This document shows positions 46,000-55,800 of a DNA stretch of 64,000 bases, piece after piece. Within the stretch, counting starts at the first letter, position 1; each line of letters starts with the position of its first letter. A program made the translations under genes and the position numbers. The DNA is taken from contig JBIPOE010000004.1 in assembly GCA_044379485.1 (NCBI GenBank), forward strand, positions 55,992-119,991, in the 5' to 3' direction. The notes beneath the pieces were generated by a model, which saw only the letters and a program-made list of their open reading frames with translations, was not told the DNA's origin and ran no database searches. Source of the stretch: CAMDMI01 sp044379485. GTDB lineage: Bacteria; Bacteroidota; Bacteroidia; Cytophagales; Flexibacteraceae.

Positions 46000-48900
46000 A
46001 TGAATTTGTTAAAACTATTTTTTATTTTTCTTCCGATCTTTTGCAGTTTCAGTCAAAAGTATGATAAATACTTTGAACGACTTGATAAAGCATTTATTCA
46101 GGGTGATATTAAAACTGCAAATGCTGAATATTATAATCTGGCAGGTAAATTCTCAGCCAAATATGCAAATTTTGAAGATTCAGCCAAGTTGCAATATTAT
46201 GAATCAAGGCTTTATCGCCTCAAAGGTGATTACAATTACAGCGAAGATTTGGGTACCAGATTTGTTGCAAGAATCAAATCAAAGTTGGGCGAACGTTCGC
46301 CTGAATTTCTTAAAGTACTGATTGATAAAAGCAAAATATCTTTCCAATCTGCTGATTATCATTCTTGTACATTTTATTTAACAGAGTTTTTTGCCAAATC
46401 AAAATTTGTTACTTTACCTGATTCCGCCATAATTTTTGAGGCTAGGATGATCCAGGCTGAAAATGAACTTGAAAGGGGTAACATTGAAGAAGCTGAAAAT
46501 CTAATTGTAAGACTCATATTCAAAGCGGAAAGCCGGTTACTTGAAAAAAAGGAGCTGGTTGATAAAAAGGGAAAGAAAAAATATGTGGATTACAAGGGTG
46601 AAGAACTATTAGATAGAAGAAGGGATCTGGTTTGGGCAAAACTTTTTGAAGTTCGTAAACAAGTTTTGAAAGGAGAATATAAGCAAGCACGGGAAGGATT
46701 TACAGGTATTGAAAAACTCATTAAAAAATTTAAAATCAGATTCCAGGATCAGGCCCAAATAGATTTTTTGCGATACAATGCTGATTTTTTGGTACTTAAT
46801 AATGAACCCAAAAAAGCCATTAAGAAGCTTAAGGATGCCATGCGATTTTGTGGTAAAAATAGTTATCGAGTTACTTATCTAAAATCTCATCCAACTTATC
46901 TGCGAATGTGTGAAACTTTAATGCAGATTTATGTTTCTCAGAAGGATTTTCCAAGAGCTCAGGAGTTGGCAAAGGCATACAGGGAAATTATTAACCAAAA
47001 TTATGATGGATCTGAGGCATTCAAAGTTCGTTTAAGAATCCCTTTCTCTTCTTCCTGGGAGAAAAAAGAAACTTCATTTATTTTCCTTTTGGAGAAAACG
47101 GTCGCCGACATAGTAAATTATCATCTTCCAAACCAGTATGCGTATGATATTTTGAAATTTTTATATCAGTCTTGTTTTTATGGAGATAGCGTAAAAAAGG
47201 CAGAGGGGTATTTGAATAATTACATTGGTTTAATACAGAATCAATGCGGTGTTAAATCTATTTATTATGCACAACAGCAATGTGAGCTTGCAAATTTTTA
47301 TGCCCAATATACTGACAGGGTATATGTGGCGGAGCCTTTATTTTTCCAGTATCTGCATCAGAATTTAGAAAAAGAGCTGACTTCAGAGTCATCAATTCTT
47401 TTGGATGTTCAGAATAAAGAGGGGGCATTTTATGAGGTAAAGGACCAGTTTCAAAAGTCCCTTAATAATTACATCAAAGTTCAGCAAGTTTTTGAAAAGC
47501 GCTTTGGGTCAGATGATTGGCGGGTAGCTTATCAAAGTCTGAAGGTAGGTACAGTAGAAATGCTTATGGGAGAGTTCCCAAATGCTGAAGACAAGTTTTT
47601 ATCAGCCCTTGGGACCTTAGATAAGAAAAAAGGAAAAGATTCAAAGGAGTATATCGAGTGTCTTCAGAAAATTACCAGGCTTTATATTGTCACAGGGAGA
47701 TTTGAAGAGGCTGAAAAATACTTATCCAGATCTTTAAGAACTGTTAAAAAAGCCTCTGGAACTTCATTGCTTACCTTTAACGGCCTTGATGAAGAGTTAA
47801 TGCTGCTCCTTAATAAAGGGCTTTACACGGAAGTCCAGGAGAAAATTTTGTTTATGATAGACTATAGAAAGGCCAAGTTTGGTTTGGAAAATCACAGGTC
47901 TTATATTACTCCATATCAGATGGGGGCTGAGGTATTTCTTGAGTCTGGAAATTATACACTTGCCGAGGAAATGGCCAGTAAAGCGTGTAAAATAAGTAAA
48001 GCCATTTTTGGGGATTCCAGCATGCACTATTTGAAAAGTCTTGCTCTTTTTTGTCGGGTTTATTCGGCTTTTGGCGACTATGAAAGGGCTGAAGAGGCAG
48101 GAGTTAAGTCAGTTGCCGGAATAGAAAAATATTTTGGAAATGCCCATGTAGAAATTGCCAAACCAAAGACCGACCTTGCAATGATTATGTTTTACAGAGG
48201 TGGCAAACCAGATGAGGTTTATGAACTATTAAATGTGGCCCTGGAAATCAATAAAAATAAATACGGAACCTCTCACCCGCGTTATGCAGAGTCACTTCAG
48301 TTTATTGCATCTTTTCATGTAGGGAATAAAAAATATCAGGAGGCCAGTAGGTTGCTGGATGAATCAGATAAAATATGGAATGACAAACTTGGAAAAGTAA
48401 ATACCCACTCGGCCGATATTTTAATGATAAGGGGTGAAATTGATTGGGCTTTAAACAACTATGAAGGAGCCAAAAGCTATTTTACCAAAGCCGCCTCGTA
48501 TTATAAAGATGTGTTTGATGAATCCCATCCCAGATATGTGGCCATAATGACCAGGGTTGCTCAGGCCTGGTATGTTCTGGGCAATTTGAATAAGTCATTG
48601 AGCATTTGTGAAATTACCGCTGAGCAAAATTTGCAATATGTGAAACGATTTTTTCCATCTATGTCAGAACGGGAGAAAACAAAAAGCTGGTCTTTAATCC
48701 GGCCTGGTTTTGAATTTTATTATACACTGGCTCTAAAGTACAAGGATAAAAAACCGGCAGTTCTGGGAAAGATGTATGATATAATCCTGAATACCAAGGC
48801 GATATTGCTGAATGCCAGCATTAAAGTCAGAGAACGGATTTTAGCAAGTGGAGATCAGGTTTTAAAAAATAAATTCAGGGATTGGACCAGGAAAAAGGAA

Positions 48901-50238
48901 GAGATTACTGCAGCCATTGAACTTGGCGGAGAGGAAAGAAAGCTCGCTGGGATCGATATTAAAAAATTGGAAGCTGAAGCAGATGTATTGGAAATTGAAC
49001 TCGGTAAAGGTTCTGAAGAATTCAAAATGGCAAATGAGGAGCAGAAAATTAACTGGAAATCCATTCGGGGCATGCTTGAAAAAGACGAGTATGCTACAGA
49101 AATTATCCGTTTTCGATATTATGACAAAGGCTTTTCTGATTCTATTATTTATGCAGCTTTGATAGTAAGCCCGAAATCGAGATCAAATCCTCAAATAGTT
49201 GTTTTGGAGAAAGGTAAAATTCTGGAAACCAAGTATATCAATTATTATAGAAATTGTGTCAAGTTTTTGTTGAATGATTCACTTTCATTTTCAAATTTTT
49301 GGGCTCCTTTAAAACCTTATTATAATGAAGGGGCTAAAATTTATTTCTCGCCCGATGGCGTGTATAATGAATTAAATCTTGAGTCACTTAGAGATAAGAA
49401 TGGAAAATATGTGATTGAGGATGAAAATATTGATATAATTTCCAACAGTAAGGATATTTATAGTGCTAAAAACTTGGTAGCGAAGTCTTCTGAACTTAGG
49501 AATACTGCTTTTTTGCTTGGGGATCCTATTTTTTATGCGAGTGACTCTACAAAAGCAACAGGAGATGTTGAAAGTATTGCTAAACTTCCCGGTACTAAAA
49601 AGGAAGTTCTGGAGATTAATAATATTTTAAAAACCAGTAGATGGGAGACAAAAAGTTATACAGGTGCAGATGCAAAAGAGGATGTCATTAAATCAGTAAG
49701 AAGCCCAAGAATTTTGCATGTGGCTACCCATGGATTTTTTCTTGAAAATTTGGATGACAATGAGGGTGGTAGCTCATTTAGTATGATTAATCAAAATAAG
49801 GCGGTGGATAATCCTTTAATGCGAACGGGTCTTTATCTTAACAATGCTGGAGATGTTTTAAATGAAGCAAAAGGTATTGCCAATAATCAGGTTGGAGAAG
49901 GTGTGCTAACTGCCTATGAGGCCATGAATTTGAATTTGAATGCCACAGATTTGGTGGTTTTATCTGCTTGTGAAACTGGAAGAGGAGAGGTTCAAATAGG
50001 AGAGGGGGTTTATGGCCTGCAAAGAGCATTTCAAATTGCTGGTGCTAAAGCGGTTATTATGAGTTTGTTCAAAGTATCTGATGCGGCAACCCAAGAATTG
50101 ATGAATATTTTTTACCGCAATTGGATTTCCAAAGGAATGGATAAAAGGAAAGCTTTTATTGAGGCAAAAAAGGAAATGATGAAAACCAGGCCGCAACCTC
50201 TCTTTTGGGGTAGTTTTGTAATGGTGGGAGTTGGTTAA
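46000..50238 (+). CDS. TPR repeat protein with C-terminal CHAT peptidase domain
   Basis: A 1412-residue protein. A hydrophobic N-terminus ('LLKLFFIFLPIFCSFSQ') looks like a cleavable signal peptide. Residues about 30-960 are TPR-like helical repeats ('YAESLQFIASFHVGNKKYQEA' type units of roughly 42 residues). The CHAT domain, a caspase-like protease fold, occupies about 1080-1412, with catalytic H1244 in 'HVATHGFF' and C1324 in 'SACETG', and 'GAKAVIMSLFKVSD' after. CHAT proteases act in programmed death, type III-E CRISPR and signalling. The predicted export is unusual for such roles, and no CRISPR or gasdermin-like gene is adjacent. It stands alone behind its own promoter. Confidence 0.9.
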   Translation: MNLLKLFFIFLPIFCSFSQKYDKYFERLDKAFIQGDIKTANAEYYNLAGKFSAKYANFEDSAKLQYYESRLYRLKGDYNYSEDLGTRFVARIKSKLGERSPEFLKVLIDKSKISFQSADYHSCTFYLTEFFAKSKFVTLPDSAIIFEARMIQAENELERGNIEEAENLIVRLIFKAESRLLEKKELVDKKGKKKYVDYKGEELLDRRRDLVWAKLFEVRKQVLKGEYKQAREGFTGIEKLIKKFKIRFQDQAQIDFLRYNADFLVLNNEPKKAIKKLKDAMRFCGKNSYRVTYLKSHPTYLRMCETLMQIYVSQKDFPRAQELAKAYREIINQNYDGSEAFKVRLRIPFSSSWEKKETSFIFLLEKTVADIVNYHLPNQYAYDILKFLYQSCFYGDSVKKAEGYLNNYIGLIQNQCGVKSIYYAQQQCELANFYAQYTDRVYVAEPLFFQYLHQNLEKELTSESSILLDVQNKEGAFYEVKDQFQKSLNNYIKVQQVFEKRFGSDDWRVAYQSLKVGTVEMLMGEFPNAEDKFLSALGTLDKKKGKDSKEYIECLQKITRLYIVTGRFEEAEKYLSRSLRTVKKASGTSLLTFNGLDEELMLLLNKGLYTEVQEKILFMIDYRKAKFGLENHRSYITPYQMGAEVFLESGNYTLAEEMASKACKISKAIFGDSSMHYLKSLALFCRVYSAFGDYERAEEAGVKSVAGIEKYFGNAHVEIAKPKTDLAMIMFYRGGKPDEVYELLNVALEINKNKYGTSHPRYAESLQFIASFHVGNKKYQEASRLLDESDKIWNDKLGKVNTHSADILMIRGEIDWALNNYEGAKSYFTKAASYYKDVFDESHPRYVAIMTRVAQAWYVLGNLNKSLSICEITAEQNLQYVKRFFPSMSEREKTKSWSLIRPGFEFYYTLALKYKDKKPAVLGKMYDIILNTKAILLNASIKVRERILASGDQVLKNKFRDWTRKKEEITAAIELGGEERKLAGIDIKKLEAEADVLEIELGKGSEEFKMANEEQKINWKSIRGMLEKDEYATEIIRFRYYDKGFSDSIIYAALIVSPKSRSNPQIVVLEKGKILETKYINYYRNCVKFLLNDSLSFSNFWAPLKPYYNEGAKIYFSPDGVYNELNLESLRDKNGKYVIEDENIDIISNSKDIYSAKNLVAKSSELRNTAFLLGDPIFYASDSTKATGDVESIAKLPGTKKEVLEINNILKTSRWETKSYTGADAKEDVIKSVRSPRILHVATHGFFLENLDDNEGGSSFSMINQNKAVDNPLMRTGLYLNNAGDVLNEAKGIANNQVGEGVLTAYEAMNLNLNATDLVVLSACETGRGEVQIGEGVYGLQRAFQIAGAKAVIMSLFKVSDAATQELMNIFYRNWISKGMDKRKAFIEAKKEMMKTRPQPLFWGSFVMVGVG

Positions 50239-50353
50239 AGCTTATGCGGTTTTAAGTTTTTATGAATTTTTTTGTTGTCAGAATTTTGTAATTGTCAACC
50301 TAAAGGAAACTACTTTAACTTTTTTGGTGCTTATTTGAACGTCCAATTCAAGT

Positions 50354-51361
50354 ATGCAACAACAAGTTTTAGATTTACTCAAAAGAGCAGGCGATGCCGT
50401 TAGAGATAAAGTTTACTCCGAATTAAAAAAGAGCTCAATTGAAGATTTGAGCGCTGTTTTTAAAGAGGCTGAAGACGATACCATTTATCAGATTGATAGA
50501 AATGTTGAGGAAATTCTTGTTCCTCTTTTGGAGCCGGAAGCGCATAAATTGGGTGGAATATGGTTGCTTGCTGAAGGTATTGGAGATCCTGAAACCGGTT
50601 TATTCCTTGGCGTTTCCGAAGGTCAATCTCCCGCCTGGGCCATACTGATAGATCCAATTGATGGTACAAGAGGCATTATGTACAACAAAAGGCCAGCATT
50701 TTTTCTGGCTGGGGCTGCCAGGTTTAAACAAGATCTAAAACTATCTGATATAGAAGTGGCCTGCATGACCGAATTGCCTACTTCAAAAATGCTTTACAGC
50801 GATGTTTTATTTGCAGTAAAAGGAAATGGATATGCTGGCGAACGTTTCAATCTGATCACTGATGAAAGGATTCCTCTGCCTTTAAAGCCATCCCAATCCA
50901 AGGACTTGCTAGGTGGATTTGGTCAGATTGCAAGATTTTTCCCACCTGGTAGAGCTGTTTTGGCTCAAATTGAAGATGAAATGATTGAAATTCTGTATCC
51001 TGATGCACCAGAAGGAAAGACCATGGTATTTGAGGATCAATATATTAGCTCTGGAGGTCAGATGTATGAAATATTGATGGGACACGATCGGTACGTTGCT
51101 GATATTCGGGATGTTCTTTTTGCAAAAATGGCCAGAGAGGGTAAAAAGAAAGGACACATTTGCCATCCATATGACATTTGTACATTTCTGATTGGTAAGG
51201 AAGCTGGTGTTCAATTTACGGATAGCCAGGGAAATGACCTGGATACGCCTTTTAATCTTTTGGCCGAAGTAGGTTGGATTGCCTATTCAAACGCCTCAAT
51301 AAGAGCATTGGTGGAACCAGTACTTTTGGAAAGAATGCGCTTTCACGGTTTGATTGCCTAG
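50354..51361 (+). CDS. Inositol monophosphatase family protein
   Basis: A 335-residue cytoplasmic protein with the lithium-sensitive phosphatase fold. 'LIDPIDGTRGIMY' near residue 99 is the metal-binding DPxDGT motif, 'LLAEGIGD' near residue 75 gives the upstream acidic ligand (Glu), and 'GYAGERFNL' fits the family. The third metal site usually written W-D is not obvious ('CHPYDICTFL' may supply the Asp). The substrate could be a sugar phosphate rather than inositol phosphate. It is followed after 23 bases by a GHMP sugar kinase, so a shared sugar-salvage pathway is likely. Confidence 0.82.
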   Translation: MQQQVLDLLKRAGDAVRDKVYSELKKSSIEDLSAVFKEAEDDTIYQIDRNVEEILVPLLEPEAHKLGGIWLLAEGIGDPETGLFLGVSEGQSPAWAILIDPIDGTRGIMYNKRPAFFLAGAARFKQDLKLSDIEVACMTELPTSKMLYSDVLFAVKGNGYAGERFNLITDERIPLPLKPSQSKDLLGGFGQIARFFPPGRAVLAQIEDEMIEILYPDAPEGKTMVFEDQYISSGGQMYEILMGHDRYVADIRDVLFAKMAREGKKKGHICHPYDICTFLIGKEAGVQFTDSQGNDLDTPFNLLAEVGWIAYSNASIRALVEPVLLERMRFHGLIA

Positions 51362-51384
51362 TTTTTTTAATTCTCTGATAAACA

Positions 51385-52692
51385 ATGAAATTTATTGGTT
51401 CGGCACCTGGAAGGCTGGATGTAATGGGTGGTATTTCTGATTATTCCGGTGCATTGGTTTTGCAAATGCCGCTCAGTCAAACCACTGAGGTTGAAATTGA
51501 GGAAAATTCAGGCGAATATCTGACAATAGCAAGTTCTCAAGGCCAAAATCTTTTAGGTGAATTTGAAATAAATTGGTCTAAATTGAAGCTGTTAATTTCT
51601 GATTCTGAGTTGTTTAGAAAAGAAGTGCTGGCACAAAAAAACGGGAAGTGGGCCATTTATCCATTGGCTTGTTTTGCAGTTTTAGCCAAAGTAAAAGGAA
51701 TTGATTTTCCTGCATGCCAAATCTCCATTCAATCAACAGTTCCACTTGGAAAGGGAGTTTCATCCTCTGCAGCCATTGAGGTAGCCACAATAAGGGCCAT
51801 AGCCAAAATGAAAAATCTGGACTTTAAAGGCACAGAGCTTGCTATTTTGGCACAAATGGCTGAAAATCAGTTTGTAGGAGCCCCATGTGGATTAATGGAT
51901 CAATTGGCGTCTGCCTATGGTGAAAATGGAAAACTATTGCCTATTCTTTGCCAACCAGATGTGCTAAGTTCAGGTCTGGCCATTCCTGAAGGTCTTAGTT
52001 TTTACGGAATAGATTCTGGTATAAAACACGAAGTTACCGGGGCTTCCTATGGAGATGTAAGGACAGCAGCAGCGATGGGTTATGCCATTATTGCACAACA
52101 TTTGGGAACCAATTTTTCTGATTTAATCAAAGCAAGAATATCTGGAAAAAAATCAGAATTGCCTTTTGGTGGATATTTGGCAAATATTTCATTGTCAGAT
52201 TTTTATACCCGATTTGAAAAGCTTTTACCTGAAAAAATGTCTGGAAAAGATTTTCTTAATCAATTCAAGGAAACGTCTGATTTGTATGCTAAAATAGATC
52301 CTGAATCTGTTTTTTCAATTAGAATTTGTACACAACATCCAATTGCAGAGCATCAAAGGACCAAACAGTTTAAGCTTTTGTTGGAGTATTCTGCACTTAC
52401 TCAAAACGTAGAAAAAAGGGAAAGGATTATGGAATCCATGGGCGAACTGATGTTTCAATCCCATGCTTCTTATTCTGCTTGTGGCCTGGGCCATCCAAAA
52501 ACAAATGAATTGGTAGAAATGGTTCGCCAAAATCTAGGCTCAGGTGTGTTTGGTGCAAAAATTACTGGTGGTGGGAGTGGGGGAACCGTTTGTGTATTGT
52601 CAGATAACAGACAAGGCGGGAAAACGGTTTCGCACATCCAAAATCAATACCAGGAAAAATTGGGTAGATCAGTTCTGCTTATAAAGCCCTGA
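51385..52692 (+). CDS. GHMP sugar kinase, L-arabinokinase/galactokinase-like
   Basis: A 435-residue GHMP kinase. 'SAPGRLDVMGGISDYSG' at the start replaces the galactokinase signature G-R-x-N-L-I-G-E-H-x-D-Y and instead matches the form I recall for plant L-arabinokinase. The ATP loop is 'PLGKGVSSSAAIE' (about 119-131), followed by 'CGLMDQLASAYGE', 'GIDSGIKHEVTG', 'SYSACGLGHPKTNELV' and 'GAKITGGGSGGTVCVL', all resembling that enzyme. It would make L-arabinose 1-phosphate or a similar sugar 1-phosphate. It follows the inositol-phosphatase-like gene by 23 bases. Family is certain; substrate is inferred. Confidence 0.85.
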   Translation: MKFIGSAPGRLDVMGGISDYSGALVLQMPLSQTTEVEIEENSGEYLTIASSQGQNLLGEFEINWSKLKLLISDSELFRKEVLAQKNGKWAIYPLACFAVLAKVKGIDFPACQISIQSTVPLGKGVSSSAAIEVATIRAIAKMKNLDFKGTELAILAQMAENQFVGAPCGLMDQLASAYGENGKLLPILCQPDVLSSGLAIPEGLSFYGIDSGIKHEVTGASYGDVRTAAAMGYAIIAQHLGTNFSDLIKARISGKKSELPFGGYLANISLSDFYTRFEKLLPEKMSGKDFLNQFKETSDLYAKIDPESVFSIRICTQHPIAEHQRTKQFKLLLEYSALTQNVEKRERIMESMGELMFQSHASYSACGLGHPKTNELVEMVRQNLGSGVFGAKITGGGSGGTVCVLSDNRQGGKTVSHIQNQYQEKLGRSVLLIKP

Positions 52693-52811
52693 TATAATGA
52701 AACTTAATTCAACTACCAACCTGAAGCAAGTACGTCTGCCAGGTGTAAAGTTTTGATGCAAATTCCCTTTCAGGTTCAATTTTTCTCTTTGCCTATAAAT
52801 TTCTTGTGACA

Positions 52812-52852
52812 CAAAAAAAGAGCCGCCCTTTCCGGACGGCTCTCTTTTTTTA
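52812..52852. terminator. Bidirectional terminator between the GHMP kinase and the repeat protein gene
   Basis: AGAGCCG and CGGCTCT form the stem, extended by TCC/GGA pairing, with an A tract on the left and a T tract on the right, so it can end transcripts from both sides. A related hairpin occurs at 62001-62040. Confidence 0.85.
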
Positions 52853-52893
52853 TTTGTGACACAGTCATTAGACTGCGTGTTCCTGCAACTGGT

Positions 52894-55800
52894 TTACTGC
52901 TTCACCACTTTCACCACTTTATTAAAGTTATTTCCTTCAATCCGGAAAAAGTAAGTGCCAGATGGCATTGAACTCAGTTCAACCTGCGTTTCATCCAACA
53001 GAATTTCCTTGCGCAGGATTTCGCGGCCCAACATATCGGTCACCCGTAGTTGACTGCCCTCCAATCCTGCTGTGCGCACATAGAAGATGTCTTTGCCTGG
53101 GTTGGGATAAATACTAAGCGTGCGCTGAATCAAACTTTGTGTACTGGTAATAAGAATACTGGCAGAATCAAGGCAATTGTTGCTCATTGCCATTACGTTA
53201 TAACTACCTGGTTGACCACCAAAAACATAGTAAGGCAAATTTGCGCCTGTAATGATTCCTCCGTTGAGATACCACTGATAGGTCAATCCTGAAATGGAAT
53301 TTACCTGAAGTGTATCGCCGTTCAAAATCTGAATAGTTCCAATTTCTGGCGTTTGGTTGACCGTCACTTGTGTGGCTTGTGACACGGCAGAAGTACAAGT
53401 TCCAGAAATCGTTTGAACCGAATATGATCCGGCTGAACTCACCGTAATGCTCTGATTCGTTGAACCATTGCTCCAAATGTAAGACAGACCTGCTGGGGCG
53501 TTCAAAGTGACAGAACCGCCTGAACAGAAACTTGTCGGGCCGCCGGCTGTGATAATCGGTAATTGTGGAGGTGGTGTGATGGTCAAATCCAGTACCTCAA
53601 TCTGACAATTTATTGTATCTCTGTAAGTGCCGGTTTGTGTCAGCGTCTGACCATTCCAAACATAAGATCCGCAGGCAGATGCCGTTGAGTTGTTTGTATT
53701 GTATGGCGTGATGGTCAGATCCAGAACCTCAATTTGGCAATTCACTGTGTCGCGGTAAATACCAGTTTGCGTCAATGTCTGACCCATCCACTGGTAAGTT
53801 CCGCAGGCCGAAGCCGTGGAGTTGTTTGTATTGTATGGCGTAATGGTCAGATCCAAAACTTCAATCTGGCAATTCATTGTATCCCGATAGATGCCGGTTT
53901 GCGTTAGGGTTTGACCCATCCACTGATATGTTCCGCAGGCGGATGCCGTGGAGTTGTTTGTGTTGTATGGTGTGATGGTCAGATCCAGAACCTCAATTTG
54001 GCAATTCACTGTATCGCGGTAGATCCCAGTTTGTGTCAATGTCTGACCCATCCAAACATAAGATCCGCAGGCGGATACCGTTGAGTTGTTTGTGCTGAAT
54101 GGCGTAATGGTCAGATTCAGAACTGAAACCTGGCAATTCAACGTGTCACGATAGATGCCGGTCTGTGTCAATGTCTGACCCATCCAAACATAAGATCCGC
54201 AGGCAGATGCCGTAGAGTTGTTTGTATTGTATGGTGTAATGGTCAAGTCCAGAACAGAAATCTGACAATTGGTTGTATCCCGGTAGATACCAGTTTGCGT
54301 CAGGGTCTGACCCATCCAGACATAAGTTCCGCAGGCTGATGCCGTAGAGGTGTTTGTATTGTATGGCGTGATGGTCAAGTCCAGAACACTGATTCCGCAT
54401 GAAGTCGTATCAGAATAGTAGCCAGAACTGGTATAGGTTTTACCTTTCCAGTTGAATGTTCCGCAAACGCTGACCACAATGCTATCTGTTCCGAATGGCG
54501 TAATCGCCAAGTCCAAAACTGAAATCTGGCAATTCAACGTGTCCCGATAGATGCCGGTTTGCGTCAGCGTGAGACCATTCCAAACATAGGATCCGCAGGC
54601 GGATGCCGCAGAGTTGTTTGTATTGTATGGCGTAATGGTCAGATCCAAAACTTCAATCTGGCAATTCACCGTATCGCGATATATACCGGTTTGCGTCAGG
54701 GTCTGACCCATCCAAACATAAGATCCGCAGGCGGAAGCTGTGGAGTTGTTTGTGCTATATGGGGTAATCGTCAGATCAAGAACCTCAATTTGGCAATTCA
54801 TTGTATCCCGATAGATGCCGGTTTGGGTCAGGGTTTGGCCCATCCAAACATAAGTTCCGCAGGCGGATGCCGTGGAGTTGTTTGTGTTGTATGGAGTAAT
54901 CGTCAGATCCAGAACCTCAATTTGGCAATTCATTGTATCCCGATAGATGCCGGTTTGGGACAGGGTTTGGCCCATCCAAACATAAGTTCCGCAGGCGGAT
55001 ACCGTAGAGTTGTTTGTGTTGTATGGCGTGATGGTCAAATCCAGAACTGAAACCTGGCAATTCACCGTGTCTCGATAGATCCCAGTTTGCGTCAATGTCT
55101 GACCCATCCACTGGTAAGTTCCGCAGGCTGATTCCGTGGAGGTGTTTGTGTTGTATGGCGTGATGGTCAAGTCCAAAACACTGATTCCGCATGAAGTCGT
55201 ATCAGAATAGTAGCCAGAACTGGTATAGGTTTTACCTTTCCAGTTGAATGTTCCGCAAACGCTGACCACAATGCTATCTGTTCCGAATGGCGTAATGGTC
55301 AAATCCAGAACTGAAATCTGACAGTTCACCGTATCTCGATAGAATCCGGTTTGCGTCAGCGTCAGACCATTCCAAACATAGGATCCGCAGGCGGATGCTG
55401 TGGAGTTGTTTGTGTTGTATGGCGTAATGGTCAGATCTAAAACTGAAATCTGACAGTTCACCGTATCGCGGTAGATACCAGTTTGCGTCAATGTCTGACC
55501 ATTCCAAACATAAGATCCGCAGGCTGATGCCGTGGAAGTGTTTGTGTTGTATGGGGTGATTATAAGCCTCAGCACACTTATCGAACAGGCAACCGTATCG
55601 GCGTAAAGTCCTGTACTGCTTAAAGTCCGGCCTTTCCAAACATATGAACCGCAGGCTGAAGCCGAAGTGGTGTCCCGGATGTATGGTTGAATGCTAATGT
55701 TCCATCCACGACGCGTGCAGCCAATGGTGTCGGTTATTTCCTGGGCATTGGAAGTATAGGAGATGCCATTCAGCACCAACCTTCCGCAGGCGCTGGTATC

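Noticed and set aside
54146..55639. Long open frames on the other strand and frames across the repeat array
   Set aside because: They exist because a stop-free 132-bp unit is repeated; their products are low-complexity copies with no start context, and the minus-strand gene has signal peptide and sorting domain.
53572..55683. Regular 132-bp repeats as a CRISPR array
   Set aside because: The whole unit repeats in frame inside an open gene; there are no unique spacers and no cas genes.
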